A stretch of DNA of 64,000 nt from an uncultured Saprospiraceae bacterium. GTDB taxonomy: Bacteria; Bacteroidota; Bacteroidia; Chitinophagales; Saprospiraceae. The notes under the pieces are model-generated. The model saw only the letters and a program-made list of their open reading frames with translations. It did not search any database and was not told where the DNA came from. This document shows positions 25,546 through 34,773 of this stretch, one piece after another. Each line of letters opens with the position of its first letter. The first letter of the stretch is position 1. The stretch covers positions 1-64,000 of the forward strand of contig CALGLU010000001.1 in the NCBI GenBank assembly GCA_937959275.1. The letters are read 5' to 3'. A program made the position numbers and the translations under genes.

Positions 25546-26514
25546 TTAGAGATGAGGAAGGTATTTTTCCGGAGCATTTTCAAAACTTACCTTACAACCA
25601 TCACAGCAAAAATAAACTGATTCCTCTTTGTACTTAAGAATGTGTTTTGCTGTACTTTTTTGAATCGGAATATTACATACAGGATTCAAATAAAAATCAT
25701 CATTCGTTATTTCTAGCTTGCTTTGTGTATTTTCTTTAGTTTGCTCAGCTCTAAGATCTTCAACGATCTCTGCAAGTATACTAATCGCAACTTCTTCGGG
25801 TAACTTGGCCCCAATATCTTTTCCAGCAGGTGATTTAATTCCTTTCAGTTGATCAAATGTGATGCCCTTAGCACGTAAATCTTTATAAATTGAATTGGCT
25901 TTCTTGCGGCTCGCTACAAATGACAGATAATTAGGTGCAGATTGAATAGCCGCATAAAGAGCATCCACGTCGCCTTCTCCTTGAGTACAAACCACAACAT
26001 ATGAATTCTCATCTAGCTGATGATCAAATGAATCTATGTGTATGAGTGTATCAACATCGGGAAAGACTGTTTTATCTGGGGCATGATTCACACAAGTTAC
26101 TGTATATGACATTGCCTTGGCAAGTTTGGCTAATGCCATAGCAATATGTGAAATACCAAATACTAAAAGATGAGGCCGAGGTAGCACAGGTTCTATATAA
26201 ATGTCTACTTCTCCTCCGCTTTGACAAGTCATCGTATAAATTTTAGATTGTGAATTCGTATTTGGCTGAGCATTCGGGCTTATGGACACTAGTCTAGGTT
26301 TGCCTTCTTGGATGGATAATAAGGCTTCTTTCAGGACGATACCTCTAGTGCATCCACCGCCGATCCAGCCATGTATTTTACCATCAGCTGTGATTATTGC
26401 CTTATCTCCTGGTTTGCCAGACGAGGGTATTTTACGTCTTACTATAATAGCAGTTGCATATGCTTTTTTGCCAGCATTCAAATCGGTAGCGACTTTGAGA
26501 AAATCATTATGCAT
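25546..26514 (-). CDS. XdhC/CoxI-family molybdenum-enzyme maturation protein with YHS domain
   Basis: A 322-residue accessory protein. The N-terminal XdhC_CoxI domain contains GWIGGGCTRG with the conserved Cys. A Rossmann-like XdhC C-domain follows (residues 120-240: LLVFGISHIAMALAKLA, then VASRKKA). XdhC proteins bind molybdenum cofactor and help its sulfuration and insertion. A YHS/TRASH-type metal-binding domain is fused at the end (about 272-322: NPVCNIPI, YFCCDGCKVSFE), an unusual addition. It overlaps coxE by 8 bp and is the last gene of the cox cluster, occupying the coxF/coxI position. Confidence 0.85.
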   Translation of the reverse strand: MHNDFLKVATDLNAGKKAYATAIIVRRKIPSSGKPGDKAIITADGKIHGWIGGGCTRGIVLKEALLSIQEGKPRLVSISPNAQPNTNSQSKIYTMTCQSGGEVDIYIEPVLPRPHLLVFGISHIAMALAKLAKAMSYTVTCVNHAPDKTVFPDVDTLIHIDSFDHQLDENSYVVVCTQGEGDVDALYAAIQSAPNYLSFVASRKKANSIYKDLRAKGITFDQLKGIKSPAGKDIGAKLPEEVAISILAEIVEDLRAEQTKENTQSKLEITNDDFYLNPVCNIPIQKSTAKHILKYKEESVYFCCDGCKVSFENAPEKYLPHL

Positions 26515-27643
26515 CTAAGAGTATGTTTTCTAATTGTAATAGACTTTCAAAATTATGAGCAGATCCAAAGTGATGTAACGAAGGAAGTGCAGTTTTCATG
26601 CCCATTTGAATCGGTTCATAGCCTTGCATACCTTTGAGTGGATTCAACCAGATCAGCTTTTTGGACCTTAGCTTTAATTTTTGAATAGCCTCATCTAAGA
26701 CTTCAGGTTTACCTGTATCCAAACCATCACTCAATACGATTGTCAATGTATTTCCATTTAAATATCGTTTTGCATAATTGTCATTAAAGTCTTGAAGACA
26801 TTCACCAATTTTTGTTCCGCTTGACCAATGCTTTGCGTTTTGAGAAACTTGTGCTAGGCAGGCGCCGATATTCTTATCGTTTAAAAAATCGGTAATCCGC
26901 ATAATGGATGTACTAAATGTAAACGCCTCAATTTGCTTGAAGTGATGCTTGAGTGTCCATAAAAACTTTAGGAGGTAAAAGGAATATTTATCCATCGATC
27001 CACTGACATCTAACAATATAAGAAGTCGATACTTGTCTTTCTTTTGCTTAAGCTTCTGGAGATCTATCATAACACCTCCATTTTGTAAATTCTTTCGAAT
27101 GGATTGACCAATATCGATTTGTCCTTGCTTTGCTTTCTTTCGTCTTCTCTTAATCCTCAGACTCATCTCAGAGATCATTTTCTCTGATAACTCTTCTAGT
27201 TGTTTTTCTTGAATCATATTAAGCTTAGAGAAGTCTGTACGCTTTAAAGTTTCTTTACTGTTTGATCCTGTCGTTGTTTTTGATTCGACTGTGTCCTCTG
27301 ATGAATCAGTGCTGCCAACGCCAACCATAACGGCTGAATTGACTGATTGTTTAAGGAGTTTAGATTTGTTCTTATAATCTCGTTTGTCGTTTATGCGAGT
27401 TCCTTTTTGCCGCCAATACCGATTGTAAATTTTATCAAAGAGTTGTTGTTCTTCTTGGCTATGGCAGAATAGGGCAGAGAGTGCATAGCCAAATTGGTCC
27501 TTATCTAGCCAGAGACCTTCCATAGCAGAGGCTATCGAATCCTTCGTACATTGAATACCAGACTGAAGCCCATACTTACGTGCCTCATGAGAGAACCCAA
27601 CTAAGGCCTCCGAAAAAGTTGGATAATCCGTGTAGTGATCCAA
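26507..27643 (-). CDS. coxE: CoxE-like VWA-domain protein
   Basis: A 378-residue VWA protein of the CoxE family, which works with the MoxR ATPase CoxD in maturing the Mo/Cu centre of CO dehydrogenase. The MIDAS motif is LLDVSGSMDKYS (DxSxS) with the later LSDGLDTG. No ATG is available near the start; the frame begins after a stop with TTG at 27643, 5 bp beyond the preceding small ORF, which is the likely initiation codon. The C-terminus overlaps the XdhC gene by 8 bp. Confidence 0.87.
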   Translation of the reverse strand: MDHYTDYPTFSEALVGFSHEARKYGLQSGIQCTKDSIASAMEGLWLDKDQFGYALSALFCHSQEEQQLFDKIYNRYWRQKGTRINDKRDYKNKSKLLKQSVNSAVMVGVGSTDSSEDTVESKTTTGSNSKETLKRTDFSKLNMIQEKQLEELSEKMISEMSLRIKRRRKKAKQGQIDIGQSIRKNLQNGGVMIDLQKLKQKKDKYRLLILLDVSGSMDKYSFYLLKFLWTLKHHFKQIEAFTFSTSIMRITDFLNDKNIGACLAQVSQNAKHWSSGTKIGECLQDFNDNYAKRYLNGNTLTIVLSDGLDTGKPEVLDEAIQKLKLRSKKLIWLNPLKGMQGYEPIQMGMKTALPSLHHFGSAHNFESLLQLENILLDA

Positions 27644-27648
27644 CGATG

Positions 27649-27831
27649 CTAATCGTTAATTGGCTTTTCTCTTTCCTTTTTCATTTCAGCGATACGCTTT
27701 CTTGCAGCTTCTGCATCAGCATTTTTATTTCGCGAACCGGGTAAGTCAAGTGATTTATAATGAGCTCTGCTTTTTTCACCAGCCTCCTTTCGGATTTTAT
27801 CTAAATCTTCATATTCTTTTAATGACATCAT
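27649..27831 (-). CDS. small basic/acidic helical protein in the cox cluster
   Basis: A 60-residue, highly charged, predicted helical protein (14 Lys/Arg and 14 Asp/Glu). It sits between coxD and coxE, 16 bp after the coxD stop and 5 bp before the coxE start, so it is clearly part of the operon. No family is recognised. Two adjacent ATGs (27831 and 27828) follow a TTG; the first ATG is used. It may be a linker or adaptor for the CoxD-CoxE chaperone pair, which is speculation based only on position. Confidence 0.6.
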   Translation of the reverse strand: MMSLKEYEDLDKIRKEAGEKSRAHYKSLDLPGSRNKNADAEAARKRIAEMKKEREKPIND

Positions 27832-27847
27832 CAATTAATTTTAATAG

Positions 27848-28693
27848 TTAACTAAATAATTCTGTTGTGACAAGCTTCATATCGTGTTCGGACTTTAACA
27901 AACAAGATAGGCTATTGTAAATGGGATTATCTTGTCCTTGCAAGATAGCAATTCCTTTTGCCCAATCGATTGTTTCTGCAATGCCCGGCGCTTTGTCCAA
28001 TTTTAAATTACGCATTTGTTGAACATAGGCGGCTATTTGCTCAGCGAGCTTAGATTCAATATCAGGGATATGTTTTTTAATAATTTTCAACTCCTTTTCG
28101 ATGGAAGGGTAATTAACCCAGTGATATAAACAGCGTCGCTTCAATGCATCACTCAGCTCTCTGGTCCGGTTAGACGTCAAAATAACTATCGGTTTGTGCT
28201 TGGCTTGGATAGTGCCTAACTCTGGTATACTGATCTGAAAGTCAGATAAAAGCTCTAATAAAAACGCTTCGAATTCTTCATCTGACCGATCTATCTCATC
28301 AATGAGTAAGACCTTTCTTTTATCAGAATCTATGGCTTCTAACAGCGGACGTTTTAATAAATACTCCTCTCCAAAAATCAAGTCTTCTGTTTCTTGTTCA
28401 CTCTTTAGTCCACGTTCATGAATCTTTATCGCTAATAATTGCTTTTGATAATTCCATTCATAAATAGCATTGTTGACATCAAGACCTTCATAACACTGCA
28501 AGCGCACTAAATCATAGCCCATCAAATCAGACAAGATATATGCGATCTGCGTTTTACCAACACCAGGATTGCCTTCGAGTAAAAGTGGCTTTTCTAATTT
28601 GAGTAATAAAAATAAGACTGTAGCCAACTCTTCTTCAATAACATAGCCTAGCTTGTCAATAACCGGAATTAACTCTTTGGGATTATCAAACAT
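27848..28693 (-). CDS. coxD: CoxD-like MoxR-family AAA+ ATPase
   Basis: A 281-residue AAA+ ATPase of the MoxR family. Walker A is GNPGVGKT (residues 41-48), Walker B is VLLIDEIDRSDEEFE, and sensor/arginine residues follow in ILTSNRTRELSDALKRRCLYHW. In Oligotropha, CoxD is needed to build the [CuSMoO2] centre of CO dehydrogenase. The gene starts with ATG at 28693, 6 bp after the coxG stop. It pairs with the VWA protein CoxE as in other MoxR-VWA chaperone systems. Confidence 0.9.
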   Translation of the reverse strand: MFDNPKELIPVIDKLGYVIEEELATVLFLLLKLEKPLLLEGNPGVGKTQIAYILSDLMGYDLVRLQCYEGLDVNNAIYEWNYQKQLLAIKIHERGLKSEQETEDLIFGEEYLLKRPLLEAIDSDKRKVLLIDEIDRSDEEFEAFLLELLSDFQISIPELGTIQAKHKPIVILTSNRTRELSDALKRRCLYHWVNYPSIEKELKIIKKHIPDIESKLAEQIAAYVQQMRNLKLDKAPGIAETIDWAKGIAILQGQDNPIYNSLSCLLKSEHDMKLVTTELFS

Positions 28694-28699
28694 CAAGAA

Positions 28700-29452
28700 T
28701 TACGATTTTCCTCCTCCAAACAATGACTTGAAAAAATCGCCAATGCCTCCGAATATACTTTTAATGACCGTCCCAATTAGACTCGTCGCGTCCAGTGAAT
28801 TATCCATTTCAGGTTCAACGGCCTCTTTAACGGATTCTTTCACGGCTTCTACTTTTTCCTTGGCTGTGTCAACTTGACTTTTAACTGCAGCCTCTGCGTT
28901 ATCTTTTACTGATTGAACTGTAGATGCCGTATCACTAGATGGAGTTGCCGCTACCGCCACTTCTGTAGCAGTTGGAGTCGGTGCTGCAGTACTTGGTGCC
29001 GCAGCAGCTAATTTCTTTTTAAAATTAGCGACAAACTGGTTGAGTAATTGATCTGAGACATCATTAATGAGTCGTGATCCGAATTGAGCCAGCATACCAA
29101 CAATGGTAATATCCATACTAAACTTGACATTCGTCTTACCATCCACTTCAGTTAAGGTTCCATTCATCAACATATCAGCGCTACCTTTGCCTTTGCTATC
29201 TAAGCCACGACCCTTTAAGACCATTTTATAATTGGCTTCATCCAATTCTTGGATCTCGATGTCACCAGCATATTTTGCTTTAATGGGTCCAAATTTAGTA
29301 ACAACCTCGCCCTTATAATTGCGATCATCTACCTTTTCGGTAATGGCGGCGCCTGGCACACAGACCACAATATCTTCAGGATCTGCTAGGCTTTTCCAAA
29401 CTAGATCGATTGGCTGTTCTATATCAAATTCTTTTTCAATTAATGTATTCAT
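28700..29452 (-). CDS. coxG: CoxG-like SRPBCC protein
   Basis: A 250-residue protein. Residues 1-145 form the CoxG SRPBCC lipid-binding-like domain (VWKSLADPEDIVVCVPGAA, KFGPIKAKYAGDIE). An Ala/Thr/Val-rich linker and an amphipathic C-terminal helix (IKSIFGGIGDFFKSLFGGG) suit membrane attachment. CoxG tethers CO dehydrogenase to the membrane and has been shown in mycobacteria to carry quinone. It is separated from coxL by a 632-bp repeat array, an unusual gap in an otherwise tight operon. Confidence 0.9.
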   Translation of the reverse strand: MNTLIEKEFDIEQPIDLVWKSLADPEDIVVCVPGAAITEKVDDRNYKGEVVTKFGPIKAKYAGDIEIQELDEANYKMVLKGRGLDSKGKGSADMLMNGTLTEVDGKTNVKFSMDITIVGMLAQFGSRLINDVSDQLLNQFVANFKKKLAAAAPSTAAPTPTATEVAVAATPSSDTASTVQSVKDNAEAAVKSQVDTAKEKVEAVKESVKEAVEPEMDNSLDATSLIGTVIKSIFGGIGDFFKSLFGGGKS

Positions 29453-29576
29453 TTAACGTTTAATTTGTCACAAGTTTTATTTAAAATAATGCGATTTTCA
29501 CAATTTTTATAATCATCCCTGCAATGAATCGCGGGGCCTCCAAAATTTGATCCTTATGGGATCATTGTTTGCATAC

Positions 29577-30037
29577 AATCATGTCACGCTGCTATAATCA
29601 TGTCACACTGCTATAATCATGTCACACCTTCGGCGTTCTTGCGAATCGTTATGATTCTTGTTATAATCATGTCATGCTGCTATAATCATGTCATGCTGCT
29701 ATAATCATGTCACACTGCTATAATCATGTCATGCCTTCGGCGTTTCTACGGATCGTTATGATTCTTAATCATGTCATGCTGCTATAATCATGTCACACTG
29801 CTATAATCATGTCATGCTGCTATAATCATGTCACACTGCTATAATCATGTCACGCCTTCGGCGTTTTTACGGATCGTTATGATTCTTGTTATAATCATGT
29901 CATGCTGCTATAATCATGTCACACTGCTATAATCATGTCACGCCTTCGGCGTTTCTACGGATCGTTATGATTCTTAATCATGTCATGCTGCTATAATCAT
30001 GTCACACTGCTATAATCATGTCACACCTTCGGCGTTT
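29577..30037. repeat. compound 19-bp tandem repeat array inside the cox operon
   Basis: Eighteen copies of a 19-bp unit, aatcatgtcacactgctat, varying mainly at cacac/catgc/cacgc. They are grouped 3-4-5-3-3, and each group closes with a spacer that starts ccttcggcgtt and usually continues to cgttatgattctt. Most spacers can form a small ACGC/GCGT hairpin with a CTTCG loop. The 19-bp period and in-unit stop codons exclude translation. A short run of ctcaaaa repeats (about 30058-30080) follows before the coxL stop. The array fills the coxL-coxG gap, so it is probably transcribed as RNA. Confidence 0.95.
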
Positions 30038-30084
30038 GGATAGCTGAGCATGCATCACTCAACACTCAAAACTCAAAACTCAAC

Positions 30085-32466
30085 CTACGCTTCTTGTTTG
30101 TCAAAATAACCAACTGCTTTCAGTTCCTTATATAGTTTAAACGGCGTGACAGGAATCTCTAAGTGCTTAATCCCTAAGTGCGCTACAGCATCCACGATTG
30201 CATTGACAATTGCAGGTGGTGCACCAACTGTTGGAGACTCACCTACACCTTTTGCTCCAATTGGATGGTGTGGGGCTGGGGTTACTGTATGGCCTGTTTC
30301 CCAGCTTGGTGACTCGACCGCTGTAGGTACTAGGTAATCCATGAATGTGCCATTTAGGATATTGCCTGCTTCGTCATAAATCAATTCTTCATACATCGCT
30401 GGAGCAATACCTTGTGTCAATCCGCCGTGTACTTGGCCTTGGACAATCATCGGATTGATAATATTACCACAGTCATCGATGGCTACAAATCGTCTTACTT
30501 TAATATCGCAGGTTTCAGGATCAACGTCAACGACGCAGATATAAGCACCTGACGGGAATGTTAGATTTGGCGGATCATAATAGTGTGTCGCTTCAAATCC
30601 ACCCTCCATACCTTCTGGATGATTGGTGTAGGCGGCGAAGACAATTTCCTGAATCGTTTTTGCTTTTTCTGGAGCTCCTTTGACGAAGAATTTACCTGGC
30701 TCCCATTCTAAATCCTGCTCACTTACTTCTAATAAATGGGCTGCTATTTTCTTTGCTTTATCTCTCAGTTTTCTGGCTGCCATTGCTGCCGCTGCACCTG
30801 CTGTCGGTGTACTTCGACTCGCATATGTACCTAGGCCATATGGTGCTGTGTCTGTATCACCTTCTTCGATTTGGATATTCTCCATTGGTATACCTAACTC
30901 TTCGGCAATGATCTGAGCATAGGTGGTCTCGTGACCTTGACCTTGAGATTTAGTGCCAAAGCGAGCGATTGCTTTTCCCGTAGGGTGAACTCTGATCTCT
31001 GCGCTATCAAACATTTTAATGCCGAGGATATCAAAATCCTTTGATGGACCGGCACCAACAACTTCTGTAAATGTCGAAATACCAATACCCATAAATTTAC
31101 CTTCAGCTCGTAGCTTTATTTGCTCTTCTCTCAGCTCAGCATAGCCAACTGTGTCCATTGCCAATTTTAAACCAGCATGATAATCACCACTATCATAGGA
31201 CCATCCTGTCGGAGATGCCCAAGGAAAATCTTCTTTCTTAATAAAGTTCTCCATTCTTAATTGAGCTGGATCTTTACCGACTTTTTTAGCGAACATATCT
31301 GTCATCCGTTCGATCGCATGTACAGCCTCAGTGACTCTAAATGAACATCGATAGGCAACACCTCCCGGTGGCTTATTTGTATAGACGGCATCCGCTTCCA
31401 TGTAGGCTGTACCATAATCATAAGACCCTGTCCCGATTGAAAACAAGCCTGTTGGGAATTTTGATGGGTTGGCAGAAGCATCTGTATAGCCATGATCTGC
31501 TAACACTTTAAATCGCGTTGCTTGTATTTTGCCATCGCTTGTACCAGCCATTTCTGCAGTGATGTGATAATCTCTAGCGAATGAATCTGCTTGAAGATTT
31601 TCACTTCTATCTTCTATCCATTTGATCGGTGATCCTGTTAGGAATGAGACTGCTATCGCAATCACATAGCCTGGATAAACTGGCACCTTACCGCCAAATC
31701 CACCTCCAATATCAGGAGAGATCACACGGATTTTTTCTTCGGTTAATCCGACGTGTCCTGCAACTAAGGCAATGACTGTCCGAATGGCGTGTGGAGCCTG
31801 TGTTGTCATGTACATCGTCAGGTGATTCTCTACCTTATTATAAGAAGCGACACATCCACAAGTCTCGATAGAAGCTACATGTATTCTAGGAATATGCATT
31901 TGCTGCTTGACAGTGATATCTGCATTATTAAAGACGTCATCCGTTTTTTCTTTGTCACCAACTTCCCAGTGCCAGATGTGGTTGTCTGTTTTCCCTTCTT
32001 GATCTGATCTGAGTACTGGAGCTTCTGGATCTAGTGCTTCAAAAGGATCCATCAAAGGCTTCATTGTTTCGTATTCTACAATGACAGCTTCTTTGCCATC
32101 TCTAGCTATGTATCTATCGGTTGCGATAACTGCGCATACCTCTTGAGCCTGATACATAACAGTATCTGTTGGTAACACCATCTGCGTGTCCGACATCAAT
32201 GTCGGCATCCAGTGAAGATTATATTTTTCTAAATCTTTACCAGTTACGACAGCAATCACACCCGGGATTTCCAGAGCTTTTGAACTATCGATATTTTTTA
32301 TTTTTGCGTAAGCATACGGACTTCTAACAATGTCCATATAGAGCATGCCTGGTAATTTTATATCGTCTACATAATTACCTTTACCCTGTATAAATCGCGC
32401 ATCTTCTTTTCTCTTCTTAGAGTGGCCCATGCCACCTATTTCTTTTGAAGTTTTACATTTTATCAT
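30085..32466 (-). CDS. coxL: form I aerobic CO dehydrogenase large (Mo/Cu) subunit
   Basis: A 793-residue molybdopterin cytosine dinucleotide subunit that oxidises CO to CO2. The active-site loop AYRCSFR is at residues 371-377, with Cys374 the ligand that carries copper in true form I enzymes. Xanthine-dehydrogenase-like form II proteins have AYRGAGR instead. The catalytic Glu lies in GAKGVGESPT near the C-terminus, and GGGFGGK (residues 254-260) and SQGQGHETTY are further cofactor motifs. Length is close to the Oligotropha enzyme. It follows coxS with a 30-bp gap. Electrons pass to the Fe-S and FAD subunits. Confidence 0.96.
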   Translation of the reverse strand: MIKCKTSKEIGGMGHSKKRKEDARFIQGKGNYVDDIKLPGMLYMDIVRSPYAYAKIKNIDSSKALEIPGVIAVVTGKDLEKYNLHWMPTLMSDTQMVLPTDTVMYQAQEVCAVIATDRYIARDGKEAVIVEYETMKPLMDPFEALDPEAPVLRSDQEGKTDNHIWHWEVGDKEKTDDVFNNADITVKQQMHIPRIHVASIETCGCVASYNKVENHLTMYMTTQAPHAIRTVIALVAGHVGLTEEKIRVISPDIGGGFGGKVPVYPGYVIAIAVSFLTGSPIKWIEDRSENLQADSFARDYHITAEMAGTSDGKIQATRFKVLADHGYTDASANPSKFPTGLFSIGTGSYDYGTAYMEADAVYTNKPPGGVAYRCSFRVTEAVHAIERMTDMFAKKVGKDPAQLRMENFIKKEDFPWASPTGWSYDSGDYHAGLKLAMDTVGYAELREEQIKLRAEGKFMGIGISTFTEVVGAGPSKDFDILGIKMFDSAEIRVHPTGKAIARFGTKSQGQGHETTYAQIIAEELGIPMENIQIEEGDTDTAPYGLGTYASRSTPTAGAAAAMAARKLRDKAKKIAAHLLEVSEQDLEWEPGKFFVKGAPEKAKTIQEIVFAAYTNHPEGMEGGFEATHYYDPPNLTFPSGAYICVVDVDPETCDIKVRRFVAIDDCGNIINPMIVQGQVHGGLTQGIAPAMYEELIYDEAGNILNGTFMDYLVPTAVESPSWETGHTVTPAPHHPIGAKGVGESPTVGAPPAIVNAIVDAVAHLGIKHLEIPVTPFKLYKELKAVGYFDKQEA

Positions 32467-32496
32467 TTGAGAATTAATTTCTTGATTAGTGAATGG

Positions 32497-32997
32497 TTAT
32501 ACAAAAACAGGTTCTGTAGATGGCAGTTCTTTGCCTTGTAATTTGGCCGACGTCCATTGAATGGCTTTGACAATATTATTATAGCCAGTACATCGACAGA
32601 GATTGCCTGATATCCCCCAACGAATTTCCTCTTCTGTTGGATTTGGATTCTTTTCTAATAGTTCAACTGCTCTCATCATTACACCTGCGGTACAAAAGCC
32701 ACAATGAAGCGCGTGGTTCAAATGAAAGCCTTCCTGAATCGGATGAAGTCCCTCGGCTGTTGCAAGTCCTTCTACTGTCGTGATCTCTTTTCCATCTGCT
32801 TGGACTGCAAGTATAGTACAAGACTTGGCAGATCTTCCATTGATTAAGATTGTACAGGCACCACAGCTACTGGTATCACATCCAATATGAGTCCCAGTCA
32901 TCGAGAAGTTTTCTCTGATCAAGTGAACGAGCAATGTTCTAGGTGATACTTCTGCTGTATGTTCTGTTCCGTTTATTTTTAATGTTACTGTTTTCAT
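32497..32997 (-). CDS. coxS: CO dehydrogenase small (2Fe-2S) subunit
   Basis: A 166-residue iron-sulfur subunit that carries electrons from the Mo/Cu centre to FAD. All eight cluster cysteines are present: Cys40, 45, 48 and 60 (plant-ferredoxin-like cluster) and Cys99, 102, 134 and 136 (CGFCTAG and GNLCRCTGY, the family-specific cluster). It starts 2 bp after the coxM stop. The M-S-L gene order is the form I arrangement. Confidence 0.95.
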   Translation of the reverse strand: MKTVTLKINGTEHTAEVSPRTLLVHLIRENFSMTGTHIGCDTSSCGACTILINGRSAKSCTILAVQADGKEITTVEGLATAEGLHPIQEGFHLNHALHCGFCTAGVMMRAVELLEKNPNPTEEEIRWGISGNLCRCTGYNNIVKAIQWTSAKLQGKELPSTEPVFV

Positions 32998-32999
32998 GA

Positions 33000-33866
33000 T
33001 TATTTAGCTCTTTGTATTGCTCGGTTAAGCATTCGTTTAGTAATGACGCCTACGAGGTGGCGCTTGTAATCTATATCTCCTCTGAGGTCAGTGGATGGGT
33101 TGCAATCTTCTGATGCATATTGTGCTGCTTTTGCGATGTCAGTCTCTGACAACATTGATCCGACTAATGCTGCTTCAGATCTTTCGGCTCTCATAGGTGT
33201 CGCATTGACATTAGTCAATCCGATCCCTGCTTTGGTACACACACCATTGTCATCAATTTGGACAACAGCAGCTACACCTGCAGTGGCATAGTCGCCAACT
33301 TTTCGTTCGGCTTTATGATAGGCAGAACCAAAATTCCCACTTGCTACAGGGATTCGTATTTCTGTCAAGATTTCTCCATGCTGAATTGCTGTGGTATAAA
33401 ATCCATGGAAAAAGTCATTTATGGATACAGTTCGTTTGCCGTCTTGTCCAGATATTTCTACCTCAGCGTCGAGTGCCATCATCACTGCAGGATGATCGTT
33501 GGCCGCATCACCGTGTGCGAGATTGCCTCCAATCGTACCAAAATTTCTGACTTGAGGATCTGCAATGAGTTTGGAGGCATCTGTAAAAATTTGATACTTA
33601 CTTGTGATGATCTCTGATTCCTCAAGATCAACTTCTCGCGACATGGCTCCGATTTTTAAAAAACCATCTTCTTCTTTAATATAGGATAATCCTGGTATGT
33701 TATTAATATCAATAAGGTGTGTAGGTGCTGCGAATCGCAACTTCATCATGGGTATAAGGCTATGTCCGCCTGCTAATATTTTTGCGTCGTCTCCGTATTG
33801 ATGGAGTAGGGCAAAGGCATCAGCCAGACTAACAGGAGCATCATATTTAAAATCTTCAGCTATCAT
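33000..33866 (-). CDS. coxM: CO dehydrogenase medium (FAD) subunit
   Basis: A 288-residue flavoprotein subunit. The FAD-binding motifs are AGGHSL (residues 32-37) and TIGGN (111-115), both diagnostic of CoxM-type subunits. It receives electrons from CoxS and passes them to the respiratory chain. It overlaps the upstream membrane-protein gene by 11 bp and ends 2 bp before coxS, so the cox operon probably starts further upstream. Confidence 0.94.
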   Translation of the reverse strand: MIAEDFKYDAPVSLADAFALLHQYGDDAKILAGGHSLIPMMKLRFAAPTHLIDINNIPGLSYIKEEDGFLKIGAMSREVDLEESEIITSKYQIFTDASKLIADPQVRNFGTIGGNLAHGDAANDHPAVMMALDAEVEISGQDGKRTVSINDFFHGFYTTAIQHGEILTEIRIPVASGNFGSAYHKAERKVGDYATAGVAAVVQIDDNGVCTKAGIGLTNVNATPMRAERSEAALVGSMLSETDIAKAAQYASEDCNPSTDLRGDIDYKRHLVGVITKRMLNRAIQRAK

Positions 33867-34341
33867 GTGTAATCTTATTAGAATTTAAAAATCTGTGTCG
33901 AATTGAATGTTTTAATTTATTATAGAAATAGAAAAAGCTACCATTATACCAAATCCCACAAACTAGCACAACCACTCCTATATAATACAGCGTGGAACTC
34001 ATGATTATGAATTGGCTCATCATTAAGGTCGCAATACCTATTGTTGAAATCAAGAAACTGATGATGGTTCTGACGCCTTTATAATTAAATGCTAAGCTTG
34101 ATAGGATAAATACACTTAAGCCTAAAATAATATAAGCGGAGGAACTACCAGCGTTTGGATATAAGGTGTGACCGCTACATAAGGTAACAACACCAGAATA
34201 GGCCATCAAACAAAAAGGGCATTTAGGAAGTATGGCTATAATGATCCCTGGAAGCCATGAGAGCCACTTGATTCCATAGTTGGAAGCGCAGTTTTTTTGT
34301 GTAGAGCATTTTTTCATGTTAGTGAGATACTTAGTCAGCAT
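33856..34341 (-). CDS. four-helix membrane protein coupled to coxM
   Basis: A 161-residue polytopic protein with about four membrane segments and a Cys-rich first helix (ILPKCPFCLMAYSGVVTLC), a CxxC arrangement seen in MerC-like and other small metal- or redox-linked membrane proteins. The frame is open to a TTG at 34383; the ATG at 34341 is used here, and one at 34317 is equally possible. It overlaps coxM by 11 bp and is therefore likely cotranscribed with it. It is not one of the standard cox genes. Roles in copper supply or membrane docking are guesses. Confidence 0.65.
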   Translation of the reverse strand: MLTKYLTNMKKCSTQKNCASNYGIKWLSWLPGIIIAILPKCPFCLMAYSGVVTLCSGHTLYPNAGSSSAYIILGLSVFILSSLAFNYKGVRTIISFLISTIGIATLMMSQFIIMSSTLYYIGVVVLVCGIWYNGSFFYFYNKLKHSIRHRFLNSNKITHDS

Positions 34342-34773
34342 AAGTATGCAAAAATGAATATACACCTTATAAATATTTTTCAATGCACGTTTATAATTTT
34401 TAGTTTAAGATTGTAAGAGCTGTAAATGATTGTGTGAGTTCTTCCAAATTTTATTTCCTTCTTTGCGTATCAATTGGGCTAAAAGAATATTATATTTTGT
34501 TAAGAGGATCTTAGCTTACTAAATTTAATTAGCTGTATGGACATTCGACTCTCCAATTAACATTGCTTCAGTTTAGATTTATGTTTTGGTGGTTAATGCT
34601 AATTATATATGGCTACTGTTGTTTGTAACTAAGACGATCAGACCGAGCCTGTGCCTAGTTCATGCACAAATTACTCTCAATTTCAACTCGTCAATATATA
34701 CTTGACAGACCACTAATATGATTGGAGTTTAATTCATAAAGCTTACATTAGAGATCACACTGGAAACGAATCA
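34342..34773. other. intergenic region between divergent cox and MFS genes
   Basis: 432 bp containing the promoters for the cox cluster and the MFS gene. It is AT-rich without repeats. No consensus box pair is convincing on either strand. Confidence 0.5.

Noticed and set aside
29577-30037. CRISPR array
   Set aside because: The 19-bp units abut directly without unique spacers, the spacers present are themselves repeats, and no cas gene is nearby.
30085-32466. Generic xanthine dehydrogenase or form II CO dehydrogenase-like protein
   Set aside because: The active-site loop reads AYRCSFR, not AYRGAGR, and the gene order is M-S-L, both form I traits.
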